64,000 bases of DNA from Theobroma cacao (Eukaryota > Streptophyta > Magnoliopsida > Malvales > Malvaceae): assembly GCF_000208745.1 (NCBI RefSeq), contig NC_030850.1, positions 8,753,536-8,817,535 of the forward strand, written 5' to 3'. The translations under genes were made by a program, and so were the position numbers. The notes below the pieces were generated by a model that had not been told where the DNA came from, ran no database searches, and saw only the letters and a list, made by a program, of their open reading frames with translations. The first letter of the stretch is position 1; every line of letters begins with the position of its first letter. Shown here piece by piece: positions 36,401 to 46,379 of this stretch.

Positions 36401-39400
36401 TACTTAGTATGGCAGCTTTCACAATCTGATGACACTTTAAGTAGTGGACCTAATTACTAATTGATTTTCTTCAGCTCTTATTGAAGTTAATGATCAAACA
36501 AGCACTTTGACACAAATTATTGTGTCAAGTAATATGAATTATACTGATAAAAGAAAATATAATAAAGAAAATTAGATGGCTATATTTTGCATACAAAAAC
36601 AATTGTGCATGAACAGACATGAATCACTTTGTTCCTTCCCAGGGTAAAGTTTTTACTTACCTCTGTCTTCAATATACCATGAAATTTCAAAAAAAAAAAA
36701 ACCAAACAATTGTGCATGTACCTTTACTTTTATTTTTTTTCTTTTATTTCCTATTACCCACTTAGTGTTTTAAAAGTTGTGACTTCTATTCTATTTTTAA
36801 GAGAAATTATATATTTTTAGATTTAGTCATTTCATTTTTTATGTATATAATATGGTTTATGATGCTTGAAATTTTGTATTTTTTTATTTATTAAACAATT
36901 TATATTTTTCATGCAACTTCATTCTTATTTCATTTGAATTTTGTACTCTAAAGTTTCTAACAAGCCCCATGACAAAGTTCCTGGCTTTGCCTTGACTATG
37001 AGCATTTTAATACTTGACATAAGTAAGTAGGTTGTGAGTTAAGATAAGCTTTCATTTTTTTTTGTAGTCAATTTACAATATATATCATATATAATATGCA
37101 CAATCAATAAAATATAATATTATTATCTAATATTACAATTTAACCCTGACTATAAACTAATCAAGCCTAATCGAGTTAAAGTCAAGTAGTATCAACTTTT
37201 TGAGTTGAGACCAAGCATGAAATAATTCAGCTCAAGTATCCAGTTCTCAGTTGAGCTCGAGTTCAAGTTTCATTCTGTGTTGAGACTAATTAAAGCTCAA
37301 AAATGAGGTGGTCAGGATTCTAAAATATAGATCTTACCAACTTGATGCCTCTATGCATAATCAAGGCAATTTGGTATGATTGACTTTCAATTTTGAAATT
37401 ATACCCCCTTTTAAATCATCATCCTTAAATCTCTCATCTATCCTGATGATCTAAAGTCTGAACAAATACATATGCAAAAACCAAAATTTTTTAGGGAAAA
37501 AAAGTTATCTAATGCATCTTGACTCTTAGGTCTCCAATTAGCAATAAAAACCTTTAACATCAAATGATTTAAGACTAAATGCTCTAATTAGGATATAGCT
37601 TTTTCAAAATAATAGGTTACACCCTCGATTAGGGCTGTGCAAGAAAATTGAGAAAACCATATTCGATCGGTTTGGATCCGTTTTTAACATAAAACAATTT
37701 GTTTCAGTTTTCCCATATAGATTTCTGGGGCATTCGGTTCAGTTTAGGATACTATGCGTAGATACCCGAATTACTGTAATTGAACTGATTACAATTAATA
37801 GTAGCGAGTACAAGAATTACCATAAACCCCACCTATTTTCACAATCTTCAAAGTTCAAACTTCGGAATACAATACAGCTGATCTCATTCCAAATTATCAA
37901 AATCCCATTTGACCAAGTGACATTGTGTGCCTGATGTGAGAACTTGCCCAAGTTATGGGGGAAAAAGGAACTTTGATCATTTCAAGACAGCTCTAGCATC
38001 TCTAGGCTTTGCTTTGTAGGAAGGATGGAACAGGGGAAAGATGGAAAACCTTTTACTCCAATGGTTAGGTTCTATGACCACTTTCCTACTTTTTAGCCAT
38101 CGTATTAAAACTTTTTTCCTCATATTCTTTCTCCTTTCTTTCTGTGCAGTTTCCTATAAGATTTCAATACCTTCTCACCAGCCAAATATTAATCATGGCT
38201 TCCTTCTCCTTTAACACAATCATGATATTGTTAACAGATTCAACCGTCCAAGACAAATTATCTTTTATCTTCTCTATTTCATCCAGATCTGAGATCAAAT
38301 CTAAGATTTAAGATCTCAAACATAAGATCTTAAATTTTGGATGTTGGTTGAAGTAAATACTAATAAACTTTAGTCTGGTATAAGACAGAGTAGTGAATCT
38401 GGTGTTTCAAGTACAAGTTCTTAAGGTTTATTGGTTGGTGTGTAATTGGAAGTAATGGCATGTCAATTGGAAAACCTGAAAACCTAAGTTGAGAAAACTG
38501 AGTTATTCAGTTTCGGGTAAGATCAGTTTTTCTTCCCAGTTGATTCTGTCTCAGTTTCTTATTAGAAATTTAAGAGGTTGATGTACCAGAAACACATACA
38601 CCTCTACCCTTGATTTAAAAAATTTTATCCTGATTAGGGCATTTAGCAAATACTTTAATGTTAGTAAAAGAAAAAGAAATCAGACATATACAGAAATAAT
38701 ATTGGTGAAAGAGTTGTCAGATAACATAAATGAAGGATATCATCAACTAAAGCAAATCATGTGAATGCATATAGAAACAAGTCCTTGTCAAAGAAGTGTC
38801 ATAAAGGTAAAACAAAAAGTGTTATCTAATCAGATATGTTACTATGAATACCAGACTCCAGGGTGTTTTTTTTTTTTTACTTTAATAAAAAAAAGACTCC
38901 AGGTTCAATGGGGAAACACAAAACCTGTTTAAGCACTGTTGCTCACTCTCTCAGCATGTTTACAAGTGCAATGGAAAGAGATATCAATCATGTAGTTAGC
39001 CTGCAGCATGGTACACCTAGTTGATTCTAGATATCTTGAAAAATATATTATTGTGTAGCTAGTCTGTAGCATGAGCCACCTAATTCATTCTCAGTATCAG
39101 TTATAAGCTAATTATTTTAACTGGAAAAGGTTATTATCTCCTTAATTAATAGGAAACATGAAAGCCTCAAAAGACAAACAAAACATAACCTAACATCCCC
39201 TGAGGTAGGAAAGATGAAGTTTTTGAGCACTTTAAGAAACATGGAAAGAAATGGTACTCGTAAAACGGTAGCCAACAGCCCAACAGTTTTTAGCTGGATA
39301 AAAACATACTGAACCATCTACTAACTAGTCCATTACTTAAAGGGAAATTTTATAATTTAACTTTTTAACTGCATGAAAAAGTCCAGAAAGAATTATAATA

Positions 39401-42070
39401 ATCACCTGGATCCTCTGTGATGTCAGAAGTCCAAAGGGTGAGGTTGTCCCTTAGAAGCTGCATAATTAAGGTGCTGTCTTTGTAAGACTCCTCACTGAGG
39501 GTGTCAAGCTCTGCTATAGCTTCATCAAAAGCTTGCTTGGCAAGATGGCAGGCCCTGATAGTGAAAATAGAAAAGAGAAAGAAAAAACAGTTATGTCAAA
39601 GAAGATGAAAGAACAAGATTCTAAATGGAATACATCCTATGTAGCAACTCCAACAAACCTCTCAGGAGTATTCATAATCTCATAATAGAAGACTGAGAAA
39701 TTCAAGGCTAAACCCAAACGGATAGGATGTGTAGGAGGCAACTCAGCCTCTGCAGTAGCGGTAGCTGTCTGTAGAAAAAATGAAATGGGCATATGACACA
39801 GCATTTAATGACATTGATATCTTAGCTGAAGAAGACATATTAAGTTCAATCTAATATAATAGATACTCCCACTTAGCCCACCAAAATAAATAAAACACAC
39901 TGCATAGTTTGGTTGCCCTCTCGTATTGATTAAGTTCCACTTTATACACTATATAGTCAATTTTATTCCACTAAAAAAATCAACAAGCAAATAAATAACT
40001 GCATAGTTTATTTGCCTTCTAAAATAGATTAAAAGCCATAAAAAAGAGAAGGGAGTGATACATGCAATGGATGGGTCCACGCAATCCTCAGCACATAAAA
40101 AAGGGACATTGTGAGTGGCCATCCATTTTGAGCATGAAAATAAGAAAATAATATTATCCAAAGGAGAAACATATAGAGAGAAACAGATGTATAAAAGCAA
40201 ATAAGCATCATCTGGAGAAAATATTAACAAATCAAAAAGAAAAATTCTTTCCTCTCCATTAAAATGTTTAAAGCTAGTAAGGACATGTTAATCCCCATCC
40301 TTCCCTTTCCTTCTCCCTTCCCTTGATCCAAACAAATACAGTGTCAATAACCAAAGTAAGTACTTCCATAACCAAAGCCATATCTCAACTGGCTAGGATA
40401 AGAACATGATCAGAAAGAAATGTACAATCTTCCAAAACCCTTTATGTTAACCAAGTGTAGGACCCAGAAATTCCCATGCTAATGGGTCTCAAGTAATCAA
40501 AACAAAACACAAAATATCTAAATATTGTCGATTTTCAATTTCCAAGGATACATAAAAAAGAAAAACATCAATTCAAGTTTAAGCTGGATCACAACATATG
40601 GCCAAAATCAATAAACTTCCACCTAATTTTGCTAATACAATACAAAAAGAATCCACAGAGACAATGCCCCACCCTTACCAATAAAGCAAAGGCTCACGGG
40701 CCCAACCTGGGCATCAAACTTTTCAAATCAACTTTATGGCAGATAATAAGTCAAGCATACAAGATACCCAAATTTTAAGCAAGGATACAAAAAGTAGTGG
40801 TCTTATTGCTTATATAAGTTGGAGAAAAATACCATGGTATATACAAGACCATGGTCATTATTTGTCTTAATATGTAAAAATGGTTACTAAAATTAGTTTA
40901 AAATGAATAATTTATTAGATACCTCATATGCCTTCATAGAATGATCAGCAGCCTCTTTCTTCTCATTGCCTGCTTTGAATTCAGCAAGATAACGATAATA
41001 ATCTGCTTTCCTGCAATTGCCAAGGGTAAAAAGTAAAATAAAACAATAAAAACTAAATATGTTTGCTTCTAAGCAGTCAAAAGTGATGCTCAGATACAAC
41101 ATCATACATCTTATAGAAGAAGACAGTTGATTCACCAGCAGATGCTGAAGGGATGAGATGTTCATCAATCACAGTCATAATATCATTACAGATGCTTGAG
41201 AGCTCAGATTCAACCTTGTGCCTGTACTCCTTGATCCGCTTTGCATTCACCTCATTTCCTTTAGCATCTTCCTTTTGCTCTATAGAGGAAAGAATCCTCC
41301 ATGAAGCTCTCCGAGCACCAATCACATTCTTGTACCCAACAGACAGCAAGTTCCTCTCTTCCACTGTCAATTCAACATCAAGCTTTGCCACGTTCTTCAT
41401 AGCCTCCACCATCTCTGTCAAATTTAAAAAGAGAGAAAGAGATAGAACCTAGGTAAAGCTTTCCATTTTGGATCAACAAGACAAGAATTCCAAACCAAAA
41501 TATAGACATTAAACGTTAAAAGATCGATGTTAATTCATAATAAAGTATACTACACAGAGGAAATTCAGAAAAATAACTTCAGTTGGGTTGGGAACCTAAA
41601 CTTATAGGATTTTAATTTTGTAAAAAGAAATTATCAGTGAACTTCCAAAATAAGTCGACAATTTCACTCCTCTAGCCTTAAATTTTTAAACACTCAAATA
41701 ATTCCATTGTCCAAAACTAGTCAGCACAAATAAAAATTAAACATAAAAGACCAAAAAAAATAACAATTAAAAATAAAGGACCAGATAAACTCTTCCCATA
41801 GATTTTTAAAAAGAGAAAGAGTCGGTAAATTTACACAATTATGACTAAATCTAGTGGACAGCAAAAGCAACATCAAATTCAGCATATTTTTTCTAATCAG
41901 CAAGCACAGGGGAACGAAATTGAGCTCGAAACGAGTAGAAAATAAGAGAAAAATGTACATAAAAATTCAACGCAAACAAAAAACGAAGAGTTATCACCAT
42001 CGTAGCGCTCAGCCTGTTCAGCGAGCTTGGCGACGTAGACGAAATTCTCGCGCTCTTTAGAAGAAGCCAT
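33455..42070 (-). CDS. 14-3-3 protein (GF14 iota / 14-3-3-like D type)
   Basis: 14-3-3 dimers bind phosphoserine/threonine peptides and control many plant enzymes and transporters. Exons in transcript order: 42070-41998, 41414-41108, 41010-40923, 39768-39659, 39554-39406, 33605-33553, and the stop TGA at 33457-33455. All junctions are GT-AG and in phase, giving 260 aa, normal for the family. Visible signatures are [20 protein letters not shown] (about residues 45-64) and [20 protein letters not shown] near the C-terminus. Phosphate-pocket residues are present (Lys53, Arg60, Arg133-Tyr134 in this model). The start [20 protein letters not shown] is typical. I recall the soybean D / iota type as the closest pattern; the isoform name is less sure than the family. 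The tail after TSDITEDP is short and ends GDDAE. Intron 5 is 5.8 kb and carries transposon debris. The stop codon is the first three bases of the last exon. Confidence 0.93.
34546..35430 (+). mobile_element. Emigrant/Lemi1-like (pogo, Tc1/mariner) DNA transposon with transposase relic
   Basis: Terminal inverted repeats are nearly perfect over about 24 bases (CAGTAAAACCTCTATAAATT at the left, its complement ending at 35,430) and are flanked by TA dinucleotides (34,544-34,545 and 35,431-35,432). These ends match the Emigrant/Lemi1 pogo-like family as I recall it. The 885-bp element lies in 14-3-3 intron 5, opposite in strand to the gene's transcription. An internal relic on the + strand (about 34,981-35,180) reads like a pogo transposase DNA-binding region, with [18 protein letters not shown] and [12 protein letters not shown], broken by stops at 34,987-34,989 and 35,119-35,121. 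It is therefore a deletion derivative, not only a sequence-free MITE. Confidence 0.85.
35474..35498. repeat. (CA)n microsatellite
   Basis: An imperfect CA run interrupted once by CATA, 43 bases to the right of the pogo-like element in 14-3-3 intron 5. Confidence 0.85.
35630..36265. repeat. Diverged tandem duplication (~335-bp period) in 14-3-3 intron 5
   Basis: ATGCCACTAAAATTCTTA occurs at 35,767 and 36,101, and TGGGAATCA[G/C]AGAGTAAGCAAG at 35,811 and 36,146, so the spacing is 334-335 bases. Flanking sequence (CTAATAATTA.AACACAAA, and GAGCTCTAGTA) also aligns in order. The copies differ by many substitutions and indels, so the duplication is old. Confidence 0.75.
36268..36996. repeat. Possible decayed transposon in 14-3-3 intron 5
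   Basis: The left part contains GAAGCCAGGAGGG and a GC-rich stretch that stands out in the AT-rich intron, plus GTGCCCCCTCCCCAAA. The right end has CCTGGCTTTGCC, a loose inverted match to the left GCCAGG. Such GGAGCCAGG...CCTGGCTCC-type ends are common in plant repeats. No coding relic or target duplication is visible. Confidence 0.3.
39769..40922 (-). other. 14-3-3 intron 3, no recognised content
   Basis: A 1.15-kb AT-rich intron between the exons ending at 40,923 and starting at 39,768. No coding relic, terminal repeat or tandem repeat was seen. Confidence 0.6.
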
Positions 42071-42369
42071 AGCTGATCTCACGCAAATAGCACACCAATT
42101 ATTTAGGGTTTTATATTGAGAGGATTCTGCTGTTGCAAATCTATGCCGTAGGAGAGATTCTCTCACTCGCTTTCTTTGTCTACTCTTTTGCACCTTAATA
42201 ATTTCGCTCGTCCAATGAGGACCCAAATTCGGACAGCGGACTTGGGTTGGTTGAGAGTCAGCAGTCCAGACAAAAGTCCTTATTTACTTGGGCCAATCAG
42301 AACGTGCCACGCTCCCGTTTGGTGTCACGCGGCATCAAAATCCTTCGCTGTTTTTTTGTCTTCCGCCGT

Positions 42370-42377
42370 TATATAAT
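42370..42377 (-). promoter_or_regulatory. Candidate TATA box of the 14-3-3 gene
   Basis: TTATATAA-type sequence lies about 300 bases upstream of the 14-3-3 start codon on the minus strand, bordered by GC-rich sequence (GGCCGGCC-like). The distance would give a 5' leader of roughly 270 bases. The motif is near-palindromic, so strand is inferred from the neighbouring gene. Confidence 0.45.
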
Positions 42378-44072
42378 GGCCGGCCGTAACTAGTACCTTG
42401 CCTATTTCTAGTCCTCCTTTACCACCGACCTTGTCCTCTGGGTTTTTGATCACGAACAAGCAATTTAGGTATGCATTTATCTTTTCTGATCCCAAAATAT
42501 ACGAGTAAATATTCAACTACTTGTATGTGCGTATGTTAACCCAAAAAACACTTAGAAGGAGTGCAATATAAGCCCAAAAATAAATAGAGTGTGAATGCTC
42601 TCTAGAAGATACCAAGTTGTTTTTCATAAATTTTTGAAAATTTTAATCATTTCAATTATTAAATCCATTGAATATTATCATTTAATTCCATTAACCTGAT
42701 ATTCTTTTTTTATTTATTCATTTTTCTTTTTAGTTTGTACTATTATAAAGTATTTTGAAAAATAATAAAACATAGTTAAATTATATAATTAGTTTTTGTA
42801 CTCTATCAATCAAAGTGGTGGAGTCAATTCTTATACAATAATTTACAAAAATTAAATTCATATGCTTTTCAAAATTGACAATTTCAATTCAATCATTAAG
42901 GAGTTGAATTTTTTTCTGTTAATTATATTGACATGGTATTTTATTGTGCTATTATGACATAGTTTTTTGTTAATGTGACATTGCATCTGATAATGAGACA
43001 CTAATAATATGACATTTAAAATTGATGTAATAATTACGCTCAGATAAAATTGATCAAGTAAATACATAGATTTTAAATGATGATTGATGTTAATGTGACA
43101 TCATTACGTTGTTGACGTGATATTTTTGCAATTTACACATAATGAATATTAATTTTTGATAATAATTAGACATTCAAAAATGAGAAACTAAATCATGCAT
43201 TATAATATTTACATACTACATTGGAGCATTTGGACAACCAATAGTGATAAATATATAATTTCTTATTAAAAAAGTTTGATTCGATTTTTTTCATTTTTCC
43301 GTTTATCATATTAGACATAATAGAGTATTAAAAAATTAAGATAACTTGAAATCATTACAATCAACCAAAGATAAGTCGCTCAATCTATGATTAAGTTTTT
43401 TAAAAAATAAATTTATAATTCTTGTATACTTATCATGTATTTTGATGTAATCTCATATTAATCATATTTTCTTATCCAACAGACTTGCCCAGAAGTTCAG
43501 AATGGATGCCAAGTTATAGAACTATCCATCATCACAAATTCAACTCTCTCTCATATTTCTCCTATGCCAAAGCACCATTCGGTCGATAATATTAAATTAC
43601 TTTACTAAAAATTTCCCTTCATACACCTTCTCCTGTGGCTAATAAGTAAAATTGGGGACACCATTAATCATAAATCCCATCATATTTTTCAAAAAAATCT
43701 CAACTATTAGCATAAACTTGTTAACACCTTTAACCTTAAGATTTCTTTCCTACATCCAAAAGATAAGATTCTCACAAAACCTAGATTGCAAAGTTTTTGA
43801 TCCTACGTCAAGTGAGAGTCGAAGAAGGCGGCACATCAGCTGGCAAAATTTGCTTTATCAGGTTCGGGTTTTCATGTTATTATGGGAGATTGCACTCCGT
43901 GTATTGAAATGAAAGTATTATGGTTGTTGATAAAAATTATTCGTATCAATAAGATGAAAGCCTTTCCCTTCTCCTGGATAAACGTAAACGTAATATAATT
44001 TAATTTCCTTTTTGAAAAAAAAAAAACAAGGAATTTAAGTAAGAAAGAAAAGCAAAAGACGTAGTAACAAAT
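42378..44072. other. AT-rich intergenic region between the gag-like ORF and the 14-3-3 promoter
   Basis: Mostly AT-rich. Several ATTAATGTGACAT/GATATGACAT-type phrases recur between 42,930 and 43,130 but do not form a clear tandem repeat. The segment 43,800-43,920 has short open frames but no recognised domain. Nothing else could be supported. Confidence 0.5.
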
Positions 44073-45284
44073 TCAAACTGCATCAGAGTTTCTGGAAACG
44101 AGGCTGTTTGTTCTATCAAGCTGCTTCTTCCAACACTGGTGCTTACAACACTGACACGGACTCTTCTTCTTCTGCTTCCTCCCACTCAACATCTCTCCTT
44201 CAACAACATTTTCCTCTTCGATCCTGTCCTCAGCGCTCCCCTCTGCACTCTCATTTACTGCTTCATTGCTCTGATTCTTCTCTGAAGAATCCATCCATTC
44301 TTTGTCCTTTGTCTTTCTCCACAACTCTTTCATTCTCTCCCTGACTTGGCAATTCCTTTCCTCATGCGACCCCTCACAGAAATCACATTTCAAATCCTTT
44401 TTCCTTGATATCTTGATGCTTTTCAATTGCTCAAAAGCAATAGCAAGCCTCAACGCCTCCACCAAAGAATCAGGTTTCTGGGGAACTATCCAATCCTGGA
44501 AATCCTCCCTCAATCCATCAACGAAAATCTCTTTAAGCAAATTTTCTGGGATCCCATGATCAGGCCATCTCTGCAAACTCCATTGCAGTCTCAGAAAATA
44601 TGACCGCACACGCTCCTCACTGCCTTGATTAATCATCATAAGTTCATGCCTCAACTGCTCTGTCACTTGGGTTTTATGGTATGCCTGCAGAAAGGAAGAC
44701 TTTATTTCTTCCCAACGAAGTGAGGGGTATGGCTCTATGTTAAGATCATACCAAAGCCCAGCCTCATTCTCAAGAGTGACTGGGAAGATCCTCATCATCA
44801 TATCAACAGAAGATACGTTATTTGCACGGCAAACTTTGGCAAACCTGCTTAAATGGGTCACCGGGCAGTCACTGGGACTACCATGAAAGATAGGCAATGG
44901 GGCAATGTTAATATATGAAGTAGCCTCAATAAGATTGGATCGTGACCAAATAGCAGAATTTGAGACTGAATTCAAAGACGCTGCTGCACTTAAACCATTG
45001 CCTCTGAGCAATGTTTTGGGGGCATTGGGCGCATTAGTCATGGATTCAGACTGAAAGTCAGACGCATCAAAATCATCATAGTCATTCTCATTCCTCGGTT
45101 GTTCCAAGTCATCTCCATTTGATTCATCGGGAGAATGAGACAGAGAAGTATTGTCAACATAATTATCATCACTATAATAATAATTAACGTAGGGGATTTT
45201 GCGGTGATGTTTGCTGCGAGTGGCGGATGATTCAGCGGAGAATTGGGGTGATGAAGGTGCATTTCTTGTTCTACGAGTCATCAT
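44073..45284 (-). CDS. Gag-domain protein, single exon, possible domesticated retrotransposon gag
   Basis: The first ATG is at 45284-45282 and a second follows at once; the protein is 403 aa. It has an acidic, Asp/Asn/Tyr-rich N-terminal third, then a retrotransposon-gag core (about residues 130-290; motifs LPIFHGSPSDCPVTHLSRF, AGLWYDLNIEPYPSLRWEEI, LLKEIFVDGLREDFQDWIV), a short Cys/His knuckle CDFCEGSHEERNC (about 300-312, CX2CX3HX4C, one residue shorter than the usual CX2CX4HX4C), a Glu-rich stretch and a Cys-rich basic tail (PCQCCKHQCWKK). The frame is intact. No protease, reverse transcriptase, LTR, primer site or purine tract was seen within about 1.5 kb on either side. Conservation of an ORF while all other element parts are gone suggests host use, but a recent gag-only fragment is not excluded. 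No function is known to me. Confidence 0.75.
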   Translation of the reverse strand: MMTRRTRNAPSSPQFSAESSATRSKHHRKIPYVNYYYSDDNYVDNTSLSHSPDESNGDDLEQPRNENDYDDFDASDFQSESMTNAPNAPKTLLRGNGLSAAASLNSVSNSAIWSRSNLIEATSYINIAPLPIFHGSPSDCPVTHLSRFAKVCRANNVSSVDMMMRIFPVTLENEAGLWYDLNIEPYPSLRWEEIKSSFLQAYHKTQVTEQLRHELMMINQGSEERVRSYFLRLQWSLQRWPDHGIPENLLKEIFVDGLREDFQDWIVPQKPDSLVEALRLAIAFEQLKSIKISRKKDLKCDFCEGSHEERNCQVRERMKELWRKTKDKEWMDSSEKNQSNEAVNESAEGSAEDRIEEENVVEGEMLSGRKQKKKSPCQCCKHQCWKKQLDRTNSLVSRNSDAV

Positions 45285-45770
45285 TGATTTTGTTTGGAAT
45301 GGAAACGCCGGTTTTGGAAACAAAAAATAAAAGAAAAAACTGCCTGTTCTAGTTGGTTACCGTTTAGATTTAGGCATTTTATTTGCCAAGGAGGCAACGT
45401 GTAATTGTGACGTTTTGCTGGTGGCCGGTATTTATTTGGCCCTAACAAAACACTATCAGCATCAATTTCACCCAATAAAAGAAAAAAAAACACTATTTTA
45501 TAACCATTTATTGAAGAACTTAGGAAAGATCAATGTTGCAAATTGAATAGGTGAAATTAAACATACAAAATAGCAAAATAAATTCACAAATATGGGGAAT
45601 GTATGAATAGAATATAGATTAATAGGGAATGACATTCCCTTTAATCTTTGTAATTACTTTACAATGGGAAGACTTTCCCATGTCTAATTTGCAAACCAAA
45701 CCATGTAATCACATTACACCCAATTAAAATAAATGGAAATTTCTCTACTTACACCATAGCAAACGTCTCC
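45285..45770. other. Short intergenic region between DC1 and gag-like genes
   Basis: Both flanking genes are on the minus strand, so this holds the 3' UTR of the DC1 gene and the promoter and leader of the gag-like gene. A TATTTATTTGGCC string (45,429-45,441; AAATAAATA on the minus strand) is a weak TATA candidate about 150 bases upstream of the gag-like start. No LTR or tRNA primer site was found here. Confidence 0.5.
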
Positions 45771-46379
45771 TTATGGTCTAGTTGAGACCATTTGAATATC
45801 TTTCTTCAGGACTGTATCAGGAATTGTACATCGTAAGTGGATACCAAAATCGCATTTTTTACAGTGGTAAACCCAGAGTCGATCTGGTACATCCTGGCCA
45901 CAAACATCACAAACGAAGGCTTCAATATTCTCCTTGATGCACGAGAAGGAATAGTAGAGGGTAAGCAAATGTTGATGATCTTTATGATTTATGGTTTTGG
46001 GCAGTTTAGCACATCCAACATGGAGATCAAATTGGCATGTGGAGCAATGGTAGTCAAAACCAGTGCCATAGTCATGGCAAGCATGACAAATGAAAATGTT
46101 CCTACTATAATTGTCAGGAGGGGCGCAGAGAAGTTTGAGAGAGTGGGGAGGGTGGGATTTGTGTTGCAGCACCAAATTCAATTCGAAGCATGACTTATGA
46201 AGAATGAAATCGCAGTCAGACTTGCTGCACATGAAAGTTGAACCTATGACTTCAAGGCCGCAACCAGAGCAAATGAGTTCTTCCTCTGCTTTTATTTGAT
46301 CGATAGGTCGCAGAGGATGGCAGTGGCTGAAATGATTCACGCATGGACGCAATGGGGAATAGTTGCGGTGCTTAGGCAT
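45771..46379 (-). CDS. DC1-domain (Cys/His-rich C1-like) protein
   Basis: A single-exon plant DC1 protein of about 202 aa if translation starts at ATG 46379-46377 (MPKHRNYSPLRP). An in-frame ATG 63 bases upstream (46442) would add 21 residues; the inner start better matches family N-termini, which open directly with the His-rich module. Three zinc modules are visible: CSGCGLEVIGSTFMC..C..FILHKSC, CHACHDYGTGFDYHCSTC with DLHVGC, and CDVCGQDVPDRLWVYHCKKC with IHLRC. Plant DC1 proteins have been linked to stress and defence signalling, but the role of this one is unknown. Many family members are longer with more modules. No signal peptide or membrane segment is seen. Confidence 0.88.
   Translation of the reverse strand: MPKHRNYSPLRPCVNHFSHCHPLRPIDQIKAEEELICSGCGLEVIGSTFMCSKSDCDFILHKSCFELNLVLQHKSHPPHSLKLLCAPPDNYSRNIFICHACHDYGTGFDYHCSTCQFDLHVGCAKLPKTINHKDHQHLLTLYYSFSCIKENIEAFVCDVCGQDVPDRLWVYHCKKCDFGIHLRCTIPDTVLKKDIQMVSTRP

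Noticed and set aside
37626..38620. AGGGCTGTGCA-type motif and CGGTTT strings resembling the ends of a plant hAT MITE
   Set aside because: No matching inverted end or 8-base target duplication could be found downstream.
43652..43912. An 86-codon ORF with an Arg-rich segment, considered as a LINE RNase H fragment
   Set aside because: No DxE..D pattern or other LINE motif could be aligned, and the region is AT-rich with no partner fragments.
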